Source of the DNA: Pedobacter psychrodurus
Lineage (GTDB): Bacteria; Bacteroidota; Bacteroidia; Sphingobacteriales; Sphingobacteriaceae
Direction of reading: 5' to 3'
Length of the DNA: 64,000 nucleotides
Assembly (NCBI RefSeq): GCF_004331735.1
Contig: NZ_SJSO01000018.1
Span: forward strand, 1-64,000
Shown: one piece after another, positions 46,162 through 54,384 of the stretch
Layout of the letters: every line of letters starts with the position of its first letter
Numbering within the stretch: position 1 is the stretch's first letter
Translations under genes and position numbers: made by a program
Notes under the pieces: generated by a model
The model's input: only the letters and a program-made list of their open reading frames with translations
What the model was told of the DNA's origin: nothing
Databases searched by the model: none

Positions 46162-47361
46162 ATGGCAAAATTCGTATTTGTTGTTCCTCCCCTAACCGGC
46201 CATATTAACCCAACATTAAGTATGGGCACAGCTTTGCTGGAAAGAGGTCACCGTGTTGGGTGGATTACTTTAGATGAATCATTAGGCGATAAACTTCCTG
46301 TTGGAGGTGAATTGCTGTTGATCAGCTACGATCAAAACGACCAGCAGAAAAAAGATTCAGAAAAATACCTCGATATCATTACCAAAAAGATCGTTTACGG
46401 CATTGATAGCATTAAATTTTTGTACGAAGAAGTATTGATTCCGCTGAACAGGCACAGTTACGAAGGCATTGCTGATTTATTGGATCAGTTTAAGCCAGAT
46501 GTGGTGATTACCGATCATCAGATGTTTGCCGGGGCCATTGCCGCAACCAATAAAAACTATCCATACGTAACCTCAGTTACCGCACCCGCAGCCATAAAAG
46601 TAATGGATGAACTGCCCAAAGTGCATGAGTGGGAAGTAAACCAGATTGTAGCCCTGCAAAAAGAATTCGGTATAGATACCACAGATTCTATTGCCTGCTC
46701 CGATCTGTTAACCATGGTATTTACCTCTAAAGATTTTTTTGGGGAGATGGATTTACCCGAACATTTTAAATTTGTAGGCCCCGTATTTAATCGCCGCAAT
46801 ACTACAATTCCATTTCGCTGGGAAACATTTCATACCAGCAAACCCAAAATATTGGTCAGCATTGGCACCACTTTCGATCATGAGCATAAGAAAGCTTTTT
46901 TTGCCAAAGTAATCGAAGCCTTTGCCGATGAAGACTTGCATGTAGTAGTGGTTTCAGATCCAGCCTTATTTGGGCAATGGCCTGATAATTTTACGGTGCA
47001 GCGCCAGGTACCACAATTAGAACTTTTACCACACCTCGATGCGGTGGTTTGCCATGGTGGGCACAATACCGTTTGCGAAACCCTAATGAACGGACTGCCT
47101 ATGGTGGTTATTCCAATAGCTTACGATCAAAGCCATGTAGCCGGACGCGTTTTTAGGGTAGGTGCCGGAGAACGCTTAAACTTTAACCGTTTTAAAGCCA
47201 ATCACCTTAAAGAAGCCGTAAACAAGGTGCTGCAAAACAATAGTTATAAAATTGCTGCAGAACAAATTAAACAATCCTTTATTGAGGCAGGAGGAACAGA
47301 AAGTGCCGCCGATTTACTGGAAGCATTAAGCAACAAAACATCAAACGTATTCATCACTTAA
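46162..47361 (+). CDS. GT1 (MGT-type) glycosyltransferase, copy 1
   Basis: 399 aa, soluble GT-B fold. The N-terminal acceptor half begins KFVFVVPPLTGHINPTLSMG. The C-terminal donor half has the family signature from QVPQLELLPHLDAVVCHGGHNTVCETLMNGLPMVVIPIAYDQ (about 280-330), which holds the nucleotide-sugar-contacting HGG and the terminal D-Q. Relatives glycosylate macrolides, carotenoids and other lipophilic hydroxyl compounds. In this operon the acceptor is presumably the synthase product. The sugar donor cannot be read. It is paralogous to the next gene (10-bp gap), and both start with near-identical blocks. Confidence 0.88.
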   Translation: MAKFVFVVPPLTGHINPTLSMGTALLERGHRVGWITLDESLGDKLPVGGELLLISYDQNDQQKKDSEKYLDIITKKIVYGIDSIKFLYEEVLIPLNRHSYEGIADLLDQFKPDVVITDHQMFAGAIAATNKNYPYVTSVTAPAAIKVMDELPKVHEWEVNQIVALQKEFGIDTTDSIACSDLLTMVFTSKDFFGEMDLPEHFKFVGPVFNRRNTTIPFRWETFHTSKPKILVSIGTTFDHEHKKAFFAKVIEAFADEDLHVVVVSDPALFGQWPDNFTVQRQVPQLELLPHLDAVVCHGGHNTVCETLMNGLPMVVIPIAYDQSHVAGRVFRVGAGERLNFNRFKANHLKEAVNKVLQNNSYKIAAEQIKQSFIEAGGTESAADLLEALSNKTSNVFIT

Positions 47362-47371
47362 ATTATACATT

Positions 47372-48586
47372 ATGTCAAAATTCCTTTTCGTTGTCCCGCC
47401 TTTTTTCGGCCATATCAGTCCAACATTAAGTATTGGCGCAAGTTTATTGGCTCGTGGCCATGAGGTAAAATGGCTTGGCATCACTCCACTCGCACAGGTG
47501 CATTTACCTGAAGGTGGCGAATTTATTTACCCAGCTGAAGATTTGGCTGAGTATGCTGATGAAATACAACGCATTTTAAAACGTCAGGATGATGGCCCGG
47601 CCTGTTCAGGCCCTGAAGTGATGAAACTGGCCCTCGAAGAAACTTATGTGCCTTTTGCCAAAATGATGATGAAAGGGCTGAACAACTTTGTTGATACCTG
47701 GAAACCCGATGTAATCATTAACGACTGTATAACTTTCGCTGGTGCATTAAGTGCACATTTAAAAGGCATACCATCTGTTACCACTACCCCCGTGCCACCA
47801 GATGTGATGGGCGATACCGCCAACAGTGCACCTAAAATATTCGAATGGCAACAAAACCTGATTAAAGGTTTACAAAGAGAGGTGGGCATTTATAGCGATG
47901 AGATCCACATCCATTCTCACCAGCTTAATATGGTTTTTACCTCACAGGCTTTTGCAGGTTTTGAAGAAAAACCACCGCACATGCATTTTGTCGGCCCTGT
48001 AAAAGGAAGACCAAATTTAGCCCCATTCGATTGGGAAAGGTTAAGCCAGGCTACCACACCAAAAATATTTGTCTCATTGGGTACCTTGCTGGTTGATATC
48101 CGTAAGGAATTTTTCCAAAAGCTGATTACTGCTTTTGAAAACCAACCTGTAACCATTGTGGCTGCAACTAATCCCGATATTTTCGAACAATGGCCTGATA
48201 ACTTTATCGTAAATGGCTTTGTTCCGCAATCAAAGTTAATGCCACACATGGATGCGGTAATCTGTCACGGAGGTTTTAATACCGTAAACGATACTTTCAC
48301 CAATGGCTTACCGATGTTGATCACGCCTATTGCCTATGATCATTTTCATACGGCTAAATTAATTGAGCAAGCAGGTTGTGGGGTAAGTATCCGTTACAAA
48401 CGACTACGCATCAGCGACTTAAGAGATACCGTTTTCGAACTTTTGGAAAACCCAAAATACCGTCAGGCCGCACAAAAAATAAAAGAAACATTCATCGCCG
48501 CTGGTGGTAACGATAAAGCTGTGCAATTGTTGGAAGATTTTGCTGAGGTTCATAGAGTTGTCAACTTTGATGGCCCACTTGCTTAG
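47372..48586 (+). CDS. GT1 (MGT-type) glycosyltransferase, copy 2
   Basis: 404 aa. Same fold and order as copy 1: KFLFVVPPFFGHISPTLSIG at the start, then FVPQSKLMPHMDAVICHGGFNTVNDTFTNGLPMLITPIAYDH. It differs in the acceptor half, including LSAHLKGIPSVTTTPVPPDVMGD, so the two enzymes may add successive sugars or act on different acceptors. The last dozen codons (EVHRVVNFDGPLA) run into a 14-bp inverted repeat that brackets the stop codon, which suggests that the C-terminal tail was altered by repeat insertion. Confidence 0.88.
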   Translation: MSKFLFVVPPFFGHISPTLSIGASLLARGHEVKWLGITPLAQVHLPEGGEFIYPAEDLAEYADEIQRILKRQDDGPACSGPEVMKLALEETYVPFAKMMMKGLNNFVDTWKPDVIINDCITFAGALSAHLKGIPSVTTTPVPPDVMGDTANSAPKIFEWQQNLIKGLQREVGIYSDEIHIHSHQLNMVFTSQAFAGFEEKPPHMHFVGPVKGRPNLAPFDWERLSQATTPKIFVSLGTLLVDIRKEFFQKLITAFENQPVTIVAATNPDIFEQWPDNFIVNGFVPQSKLMPHMDAVICHGGFNTVNDTFTNGLPMLITPIAYDHFHTAKLIEQAGCGVSIRYKRLRISDLRDTVFELLENPKYRQAAQKIKETFIAAGGNDKAVQLLEDFAEVHRVVNFDGPLA

Positions 48587-48623
48587 AAGTTGACAACTCT
48601 GGGCCTAAGTGAGTTATCAACTT
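48554..48623 (+). promoter_or_regulatory. Three-arm alternative hairpin bracketing the GT stop codon
   Basis: Arm 1 (agagttgtcaactt, 48554-48567) pairs perfectly with arm 2 (48587-48600). Arm 2 can instead pair, with one mismatch, with arm 3 (gagttatcaactt, 48611-48623). The stop codon of the second glycosyltransferase lies in the first loop. Mutually exclusive hairpins inside an operon could act as an attenuator or as an mRNA-stability divider between the glycosyltransferase and acyltransferase genes. There is no strong T-tract. The structure is seen; the function is inferred. Confidence 0.45.
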
Positions 48624-48647
48624 TAATAATACTGTTGCCAAGAACGG

Positions 48648-48718
48648 TCGTCATTCCCACGCAGGTGGGAATCTTAAAGCACATGCATTACGATTCCCAA
48701 TCAAGTTGGGAATGACGA
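48648..48718. repeat. Composite palindromic element (REP/MITE-like), 71 bp
   Basis: The outer ends are tcgtcattccc and gggaatgacga in inverted orientation, with two inner hairpins (attcccacgcaggtgggaat; gattcccaa with ttgggaat). It is the same design as the 102-bp element at 4994-5095. It lies in the only long gap (153 bp) inside the synthase operon, directly upstream of the first acyltransferase gene. Confidence 0.7.
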
Positions 48719-48739
48719 ACCGCATATACCACAAAAAAA

Positions 48740-50029
48740 ATGAAAAGAAAATTGCTATTCGGTGAAAGAATGTTATACGGGGATGGGAACAGTCCGTTTA
48801 ACATTGTAATACCTTTCAAAATCAGGGGAGAAATCAAGGAAGATGATTTAAGGTTTGCCTTATTTAAAATCCAGAAAAAACACCCTTGGTTAACCGCGGC
48901 AATACGTTTCGACGAAGATAAAAGGCCCTGGTTTGTAACCAACCTTACCGAAACTTTTAGAATTCCCATTCGCATTGTAAACCGGTTAAACGATGAACAT
49001 TGGGAACAGGAATCTACCTATGAGTGGAAAACAGTTTTTGATGCTACAATGGCACCACTTTGCAGCATTGCATGGATTAAGGGCGAAGGTGTTTCTGAAT
49101 TTTTGATGGTATATCACCATTGTCTTTGCGATGGCACTTCGGCACTTTCTATATTAACAGAATTGCTTCAGCTTTTGGATAATCCTGACACCGATATTGG
49201 GAAAGAGATTCCAATTATGGGTGTAAAGGATGTGATTCCTAAAAAGGTATTAAACAGCTACCGCAGCAGGGCCAAAAACGGACTAATCGGCAAAATTGCT
49301 ATTTTAGCACTTTGGATTATTCCAATCAAAAAAGTAGCTGTAGCGCGAAAAAAAGATTTTATGCTCCGCTGGAAACTCGATCAGGATTTCACTACACAGC
49401 TAATCCAGTTTTGCAAAACCAATCAGTTTACGGTAAATACACTATTAAGTGCCGCGGTTTTAACCGCATTTAAAGCGGTAAGGAAAGAAAAAGCATTTAA
49501 CAAAATATCATTACCGGTCGACATCAGGAACTTTAACCCGATTATTAAAAAAGACCACATTTTTGCTTTCGGATTAATGATTGTGCTTTCACTATTGCCA
49601 GAAAAAGACTTTTTAGAGAATGTTAAGGCCTTACAAAAGGATGTGAACGATAAATCGGCCAAACTAAATCCTTACAGCTTAATGATGATGATGGAAGCCT
49701 GCCATCCAGCGCTTAAGAATTTCACCAATTTCTTAAAATACGGAAAATCGAGCAACGACTGTATGTTTTCAAACCTTGGCAAAATCAATATCCCATACCA
49801 ATATCAAAACTTCGAAGTAGAAACCATATTCAGCCCTTCTGTAATGGGGCCATTGGGCAACACCACCACCATGATCGCCTCCACCTACCGCAATCAAATG
49901 GATTTCACCTTTGTGGCCAGCGAAGGTTATGTTCCTTTTGTAGAAGCAGAAGCCATAAAAGAAAAAGTAATAGCCATCCTTAAAGAACAGATTGAAAAAC
50001 CTATTGAGATTTTAACTGCGACCGCATGA
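48740..50029 (+). CDS. HxxxDG acyltransferase (condensation/PapA-like), copy 1
   Basis: 429 aa, no signal peptide. The catalytic motif VYHHCLCDGTSAL (HHxxxDG) is near residue 130, and a second-half segment SLPVDIRNFNPIIKKDHIFAFG resembles the floor region of the chloramphenicol-acetyltransferase-like superfamily used by PapA, alcohol acyltransferases and NRPS condensation domains. As a single free domain beside glycosyltransferases it more likely esterifies a hydroxyl of the glycolipid than builds peptide bonds. No carrier protein of NRPS type is nearby apart from the free ACP, which could be the acyl donor. It starts the second half of the operon after the repeat-bearing gap and overlaps copy 2 by 4 bp. 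Confidence 0.8.
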   Translation: MKRKLLFGERMLYGDGNSPFNIVIPFKIRGEIKEDDLRFALFKIQKKHPWLTAAIRFDEDKRPWFVTNLTETFRIPIRIVNRLNDEHWEQESTYEWKTVFDATMAPLCSIAWIKGEGVSEFLMVYHHCLCDGTSALSILTELLQLLDNPDTDIGKEIPIMGVKDVIPKKVLNSYRSRAKNGLIGKIAILALWIIPIKKVAVARKKDFMLRWKLDQDFTTQLIQFCKTNQFTVNTLLSAAVLTAFKAVRKEKAFNKISLPVDIRNFNPIIKKDHIFAFGLMIVLSLLPEKDFLENVKALQKDVNDKSAKLNPYSLMMMMEACHPALKNFTNFLKYGKSSNDCMFSNLGKINIPYQYQNFEVETIFSPSVMGPLGNTTTMIASTYRNQMDFTFVASEGYVPFVEAEAIKEKVIAILKEQIEKPIEILTATA

Positions 50030-51294
50030 AAAGAAGATTAATTTTAGGAGAAAGAATAATGCATGTAGATGCCAAAACACCATTAAATTGTGTTTTCGGC
50101 GCTAAAATTTCAGGCAAATTCAACGCAGAAAATTTGCACAAAGCTCTGTATAAAATCCAGCAGAAACATCCATTGCTGCAAATGAATATCGATGCTACAG
50201 GCAAAACACCATATTTTGTACGGAACGAAAACATTGGAAAAATACCCGTTAGAATTGCTGATCGTTTAACAGACGAGGATTGGTTAAAACAATCAAAAAT
50301 AGAATGGTATAAACTTTTTGATGCCCCAAACGAGCCATTAGCGAGGTTAGTCTGGGTAAAAGGCGAAACTGAATCAGACCTTTTGCTCGTACTCCCGCAC
50401 TGTATTTGCGATGGAACTACCATTTTAAATTTAATGCGTGAGCTAATGACCCTGATTGATAATCCTGAACAAGATCTGGCTCCTTATCCCTCGTTTCTTT
50501 CCGTTCGGGATCTCTTACCCAACGATTTTGCAATCACTAAAGTGGCCCATTTTAAAGGGAAAATTTTCGCAGCACTTGGCCGTTTGTTTTTCTTTTTTAA
50601 AGCTACTTCTAATAATAATGTCGACCGGAGCAATTACGCCGTTCATTGGAAAATCAGCCAAGAGGATACCAAAAACCTATTAACTAAATGTAAGGAAGAA
50701 AACACTACTGTTCATGCTGCAATCTGCGTGGCCTTTATGGAGGCTTTTAAACATGTACAAGGCACCAAAGCTCATGGTAAAGTGATCTGTCCTGTTGATA
50801 TCAGGCGTTTTGTTGAAGCCATAAAACAAGACACCATGTTCGCCTTCGCACCCATTGTAGAGTTAAAACTTGATCAGACAAAGAACGATTTCTGGACAAA
50901 AACCCGAAAATTAAAAACTGATCTGGAAGCAAAAGTAGCTGAAATGAAAGTCTACGATCTGCTGAGTATGAGTGAGTATTTCCATTCATCCGTAAATAAA
51001 ATGATTGGTTTTTTGAAAACAACGAAAGGCACACACGATGTAACGCTCAGCAACATGGGACTTTTAAACGTACCTAAAGACTATAAAAACTTCACCTTAG
51101 AAACCATTTATAGCCCTACGGTTGCTTTCCCATGGAAAAACGCCAATACTTTAGTATGCAGCACTTTTAACGGACAACTGGATTTCTCTTTTATGTCGAA
51201 CGAATCGTTCCTTAGAGAATTTGAAGCCTGGCAGATAAAAGACAAAGCTATAGAACTGATTAAGGAAAATTTAAACGAGTTGGCCAATGTCTGA
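50026..51294 (+). CDS. HxxxDG acyltransferase (condensation/PapA-like), copy 2
   Basis: 422 aa. It shares the N-terminal pattern of copy 1 (MKRRLILGERIMHVDAKTP and IQQKHPLLQMNI) and the motif LPHCICDGTTIL near residue 125. The first His of the usual HH pair is Pro here, but the second, catalytic His and the DG are kept. It also has CPVDIRRFVEAIKQDTMFAF. It is thus a paralogue with a slightly changed active-site edge, perhaps with different acyl or acceptor choice. The ATGA overlap with copy 1 and the 8-bp overlap with the next gene show one translational unit. Confidence 0.78.
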   Translation: MKRRLILGERIMHVDAKTPLNCVFGAKISGKFNAENLHKALYKIQQKHPLLQMNIDATGKTPYFVRNENIGKIPVRIADRLTDEDWLKQSKIEWYKLFDAPNEPLARLVWVKGETESDLLLVLPHCICDGTTILNLMRELMTLIDNPEQDLAPYPSFLSVRDLLPNDFAITKVAHFKGKIFAALGRLFFFFKATSNNNVDRSNYAVHWKISQEDTKNLLTKCKEENTTVHAAICVAFMEAFKHVQGTKAHGKVICPVDIRRFVEAIKQDTMFAFAPIVELKLDQTKNDFWTKTRKLKTDLEAKVAEMKVYDLLSMSEYFHSSVNKMIGFLKTTKGTHDVTLSNMGLLNVPKDYKNFTLETIYSPTVAFPWKNANTLVCSTFNGQLDFSFMSNESFLREFEAWQIKDKAIELIKENLNELANV

Positions 51295-51796
51295 TGATGT
51301 GGAATACGATGAGCAGACAAAGGTTTCTAACTGGCGGAAGTTTGTACGTAAAAACCTGCTTTTACACCTTATACCGAATACGGTATTAAATACTGTAGTG
51401 CCTTATTTTGCTTTTAAGGCACAAAATTCGGTTCATTTATTTAGTGGGGAGCAAAATCTGGCCAGGTTCTTATTGCCCATGTCTTTATTACTGCCGTTTA
51501 TGATTACTCTCGATATTTTGAAGAAAATAAAACTAATGCAACACTCCGGTGCCATCAACTATAAAATAGATGAAAAAATTACAGGTTATCCTTTTATATT
51601 GAAAAAAGCAGGCTTAAATGGCTTGTACAGTATTGTAGCGGTATTTGCATTGATGCTCGCGCTACACTTCTCTTTCCCTAAAAATCACGATTTCGGGATT
51701 ACCCCATCTGCTGTATGTGCGGGATTGTTGGCTGGCTTATATTCAATCACCTTTTTCTACCTCGCAATCAGAAGGTTTAAAGATGATGCAGTATAG
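51287..51796 (+). CDS. Small integral membrane protein at the end of the synthase operon
   Basis: 169 aa; I do not recognise a family. Four hydrophobic segments are visible: about 30-50 (LIPNTVLNTVVPYFAF), 62-82 (ARFLLPMSLLLPFMITLDIL), 112-132 (GLYSIVAVFALMLALHFSF) and 142-163 (AVCAGLLAGLYSITFFYLAI). The N-terminus is charged and soluble. It overlaps the acyltransferase gene by 8 bp, so it belongs to the operon. A role in membrane presentation or movement of the lipid product is a guess from context only. No ATPase or MmpL-like exporter is encoded in the window. Confidence 0.7.
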   Translation: MSDDVEYDEQTKVSNWRKFVRKNLLLHLIPNTVLNTVVPYFAFKAQNSVHLFSGEQNLARFLLPMSLLLPFMITLDILKKIKLMQHSGAINYKIDEKITGYPFILKKAGLNGLYSIVAVFALMLALHFSFPKNHDFGITPSAVCAGLLAGLYSITFFYLAIRRFKDDAV

Positions 51797-52147
51797 TATT
51801 ATTTTGAAAACTGCTGTCACTCTGAACGAAGTGAAGAATCTGTCTCACATCATCACTACTGTTTAATGAACATACCAACTTTACTTAGCGTACACGTCAC
51901 AACTTGTGTTTCGTCGGTCAGCGATTCTTCGCTGCGCTATCAATGACAGAAGACAAAAATCCGACGTCATTTCGACTGAAGCGCAGCGCAATGGAGAAAT
52001 CTTTGAACTATATTAAAAGATCTCTCCACTCCGGTCGAGATGACGATTCCTCGCAGCTATTGCTGCAGAAAAATCCCCCTTGTCACTCATATTGATTTTT
52101 ATACAATAAATTATCCCTCAGAATGACAGCAGCACTTAAAACAACCA
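51797..52147. other. Intergenic space with imperfect palindromic repeats
   Basis: 350 bp between convergent genes. It contains an imperfect inverted repeat (51965-52045; outer ends cgtcat / atgacg, arms continuing through 'tcgac' and 'ggaga.atcttt' with a bulge of about 10 nt on one side) and fragments of related repeats (about 51818-51842 and 51920-51950). A 63-codon open frame here is repeat sequence, not a gene. No T-tract terminator was recognised for the synthase operon. Confidence 0.55.
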
Positions 52148-54226
52148 TTATTCCAACCAAATCATTTGCGTAAAAGCACCATTGGTTGCAATATCCCAGG
52201 CCTCTACCCTTACCCAATGCCGACCTTTTAAATTGATCGCCCAACTAAAATCCTTTTTCCCAAAAGCCTGGGTAGCATTCAAATTAATGCGGTTACGATA
52301 AACCTTTGCCCCATCACCTGATACAATTTCGACAAAGCTTAAGGGAAATGTCCAGTTGAGTTGCACATTTATCTTTGCATTCCCATTATTATCAACTTTC
52401 AAAGTCTCTCCTGCACCTTTTCCATTAATATTAAAGCTCGGGATCAATACTTCACCCGTAGACACAAAAAACTTTCCTTTCCGCATTACATCTAATACAG
52501 GTTCCCAGCCATCAGCATAATTTGGCACCTTATCCAGCTGCAAATAGTTTACGTTTAAGTGTGCATACATTTCATTTTGCTCGGTAATGGTAAAGATATC
52601 GGCTTCAGAAATCACATGTTTTTTCAAACCCCAGTTGGCCATATCATCCATCAGGTTTAGCACTCTTTTACTTAAGGTTGGTAAAGAAAGATCGCCGGGA
52701 ATGGCTTTCCAGGCAGCCCCCATAAAGGTTTCTGATTTAAAAAAGTCTTCTTCTTTATATTTGTCTGGATAACCTGTCGAAGCCTTTGTTCGGGCATGGG
52801 CAGTCCAGGCTAAGCCATGTTCTTGTTCCAATAGTTTAAGCATTTCTGCTTTATCATTAATCCGGTAAACTTTACCATATTTCGGATCGTTGGTTTCGAA
52901 AGGCAGATCGCTTTTTCTCGACATAATCCAATAAATTGGTTTAGGAAAAAATGCCAGCCAATGTCCTCCATAAAAATTATTGGCTTCTTCTCCCGGTAAC
53001 ATTAAAAAATTAGGATCAGATAACCTTTTGGTTTGTTTAAACAAAACATCTAATTCCTTTAAACGAACCGAATCCGGCCCCTTTGGGTGACCTGGTCCGT
53101 GAAATTCGGCAAGCTTAACAATATTTAAACCTGCCTTTTTCAGTACCTCAACAAATTCGGGCTTTTCTGGAACGGCTTTTCCGCTTAGCACTACATCCGA
53201 AATAAACTCATTATGGAAATGGCTAGCCATTGTTTTATAACCCGCCAACGGTACATACGTATCGTTATGCGTAAACTTTTTAACTTCTCCTAAAGCCGTA
53301 TTTGCTTTTTCACCACTCAATAAACAGAAAAAATTAAGTCGCTGCTGGGTATTTGGCGGTGCATTGAACCAAGGCACATAACGTTTATCTCCCAAAGGAT
53401 CCTGACGGATGCCTATACCAAAATCGGGAATCATATTTAAGTAGTTACTCCCTTTCCATGTAAATTTAAGGTTAAAAGCTTCATCTAAGGGATAGAAATA
53501 TTGATGAGGTGCAGGAAAAACGGCCAAACTTCCGCCATTATTTTCGCCGATAACCGTTCGATATTTTACTTCCAAATTTTTACTCGGATCGGCTTTAGCT
53601 CCTTTTTCGCGCTGAATATCTCCCTTTACATCAGACCAAGCTACATTAGACCAGATATCTTTTTTACTAAGCAACCCGGCATCGTACAAAATAGCAGTTG
53701 AATCTTTTGGGGTAGATACTACAGCAGCCACATTAAATAAGGGGCTTCCATTGTAAAGGGTTATTTCTAAAGCACCGCTAAATGTTTCGCATTGAACTCC
53801 ATTAATTCGCACTACAGTTTGTGAGCCCTTCGTAGAAACACTGGCCGCTCCTTTCTCGAACTTTACAACATTTGTAGTATATGGTTTTGTTGGAACCCGG
53901 TCGAAAAAAACATCCCAGCCTCCACTGTTTGGACTTAAGGCGCGTTTACCTATTCTCAGCACAAATGCAGGGTCAAGATGAGCAGCAACTTCTTTTAAAG
54001 CACCTTGTTTACCCAATAACAAACTTTTAAACAATGGTTTGGTACGATCAAGATCTAAAATCATTTTACCTAAAGTCCCTTTACCAGCTGGCCAGGTAAG
54101 TACAAGTTCTTTTTGATTGGAAGAAACGGTAGCTCCGTTTTTTTTAAATGCTTTTAGGTTTACCTGGCTTCGCGCACAAAATGAAGAAAAGCATATTATC
54201 AATAATATAGAAAGACAGTTTCTCAT
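52148..54226 (-). CDS. Secreted protein with a PHP/CehA-McbA-like metallohydrolase domain
   Basis: 692 aa with a signal peptide (ending CARSQ, about residue 21). Residues about 25-330 form a beta-rich region I cannot assign. From about 340 the sequence fits a PHP-type metal site: MASHFHNEF (the H-x-H block), LMLPGEEANNFYGGHWLAFFPKP (G-E and G-H blocks), LAWTAHARTKASTGYPD (a later His) and VLDVMRKGKFFVSTGEV. A C-terminal beta-domain (about 590-692) follows. PHP proteins cleave phosphoesters or related bonds with metal ions; the substrate here is unknown. It is a single gene with no operon partner. The assignment rests on spaced motifs and is moderately sure. Confidence 0.55.
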   Translation of the reverse strand: MRNCLSILLIICFSSFCARSQVNLKAFKKNGATVSSNQKELVLTWPAGKGTLGKMILDLDRTKPLFKSLLLGKQGALKEVAAHLDPAFVLRIGKRALSPNSGGWDVFFDRVPTKPYTTNVVKFEKGAASVSTKGSQTVVRINGVQCETFSGALEITLYNGSPLFNVAAVVSTPKDSTAILYDAGLLSKKDIWSNVAWSDVKGDIQREKGAKADPSKNLEVKYRTVIGENNGGSLAVFPAPHQYFYPLDEAFNLKFTWKGSNYLNMIPDFGIGIRQDPLGDKRYVPWFNAPPNTQQRLNFFCLLSGEKANTALGEVKKFTHNDTYVPLAGYKTMASHFHNEFISDVVLSGKAVPEKPEFVEVLKKAGLNIVKLAEFHGPGHPKGPDSVRLKELDVLFKQTKRLSDPNFLMLPGEEANNFYGGHWLAFFPKPIYWIMSRKSDLPFETNDPKYGKVYRINDKAEMLKLLEQEHGLAWTAHARTKASTGYPDKYKEEDFFKSETFMGAAWKAIPGDLSLPTLSKRVLNLMDDMANWGLKKHVISEADIFTITEQNEMYAHLNVNYLQLDKVPNYADGWEPVLDVMRKGKFFVSTGEVLIPSFNINGKGAGETLKVDNNGNAKINVQLNWTFPLSFVEIVSGDGAKVYRNRINLNATQAFGKKDFSWAINLKGRHWVRVEAWDIATNGAFTQMIWLE

Positions 54227-54384
54227 ACAACTTAATCGTTTTAGTAAAGATATACCGCAAGATAATAATTAAGTGCAAAACATAAACTATTCTCAAAATT
54301 AGTAATGCATTTCGTTCATTATTTATTTTCTAAAATAAAACAAATAACATTACTTAACTTGATAAAGAATTAAAGCCAAACATT

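Noticed and set aside
48688..48975. 95-codon minus-strand frame
   Set aside because: Antisense to the start of the first acyltransferase and reads through the REP-like element; the plus-strand gene is clearly real.
48740..51294. Non-ribosomal peptide condensation enzymes
   Set aside because: The HxxxDG fold is shared, but there are no adenylation or peptidyl-carrier domains; free acyltransferases fit better.
51904..52095. 63-codon plus-strand frame after the synthase operon
   Set aside because: Made of imperfect inverted repeats; not conserved protein-like sequence.
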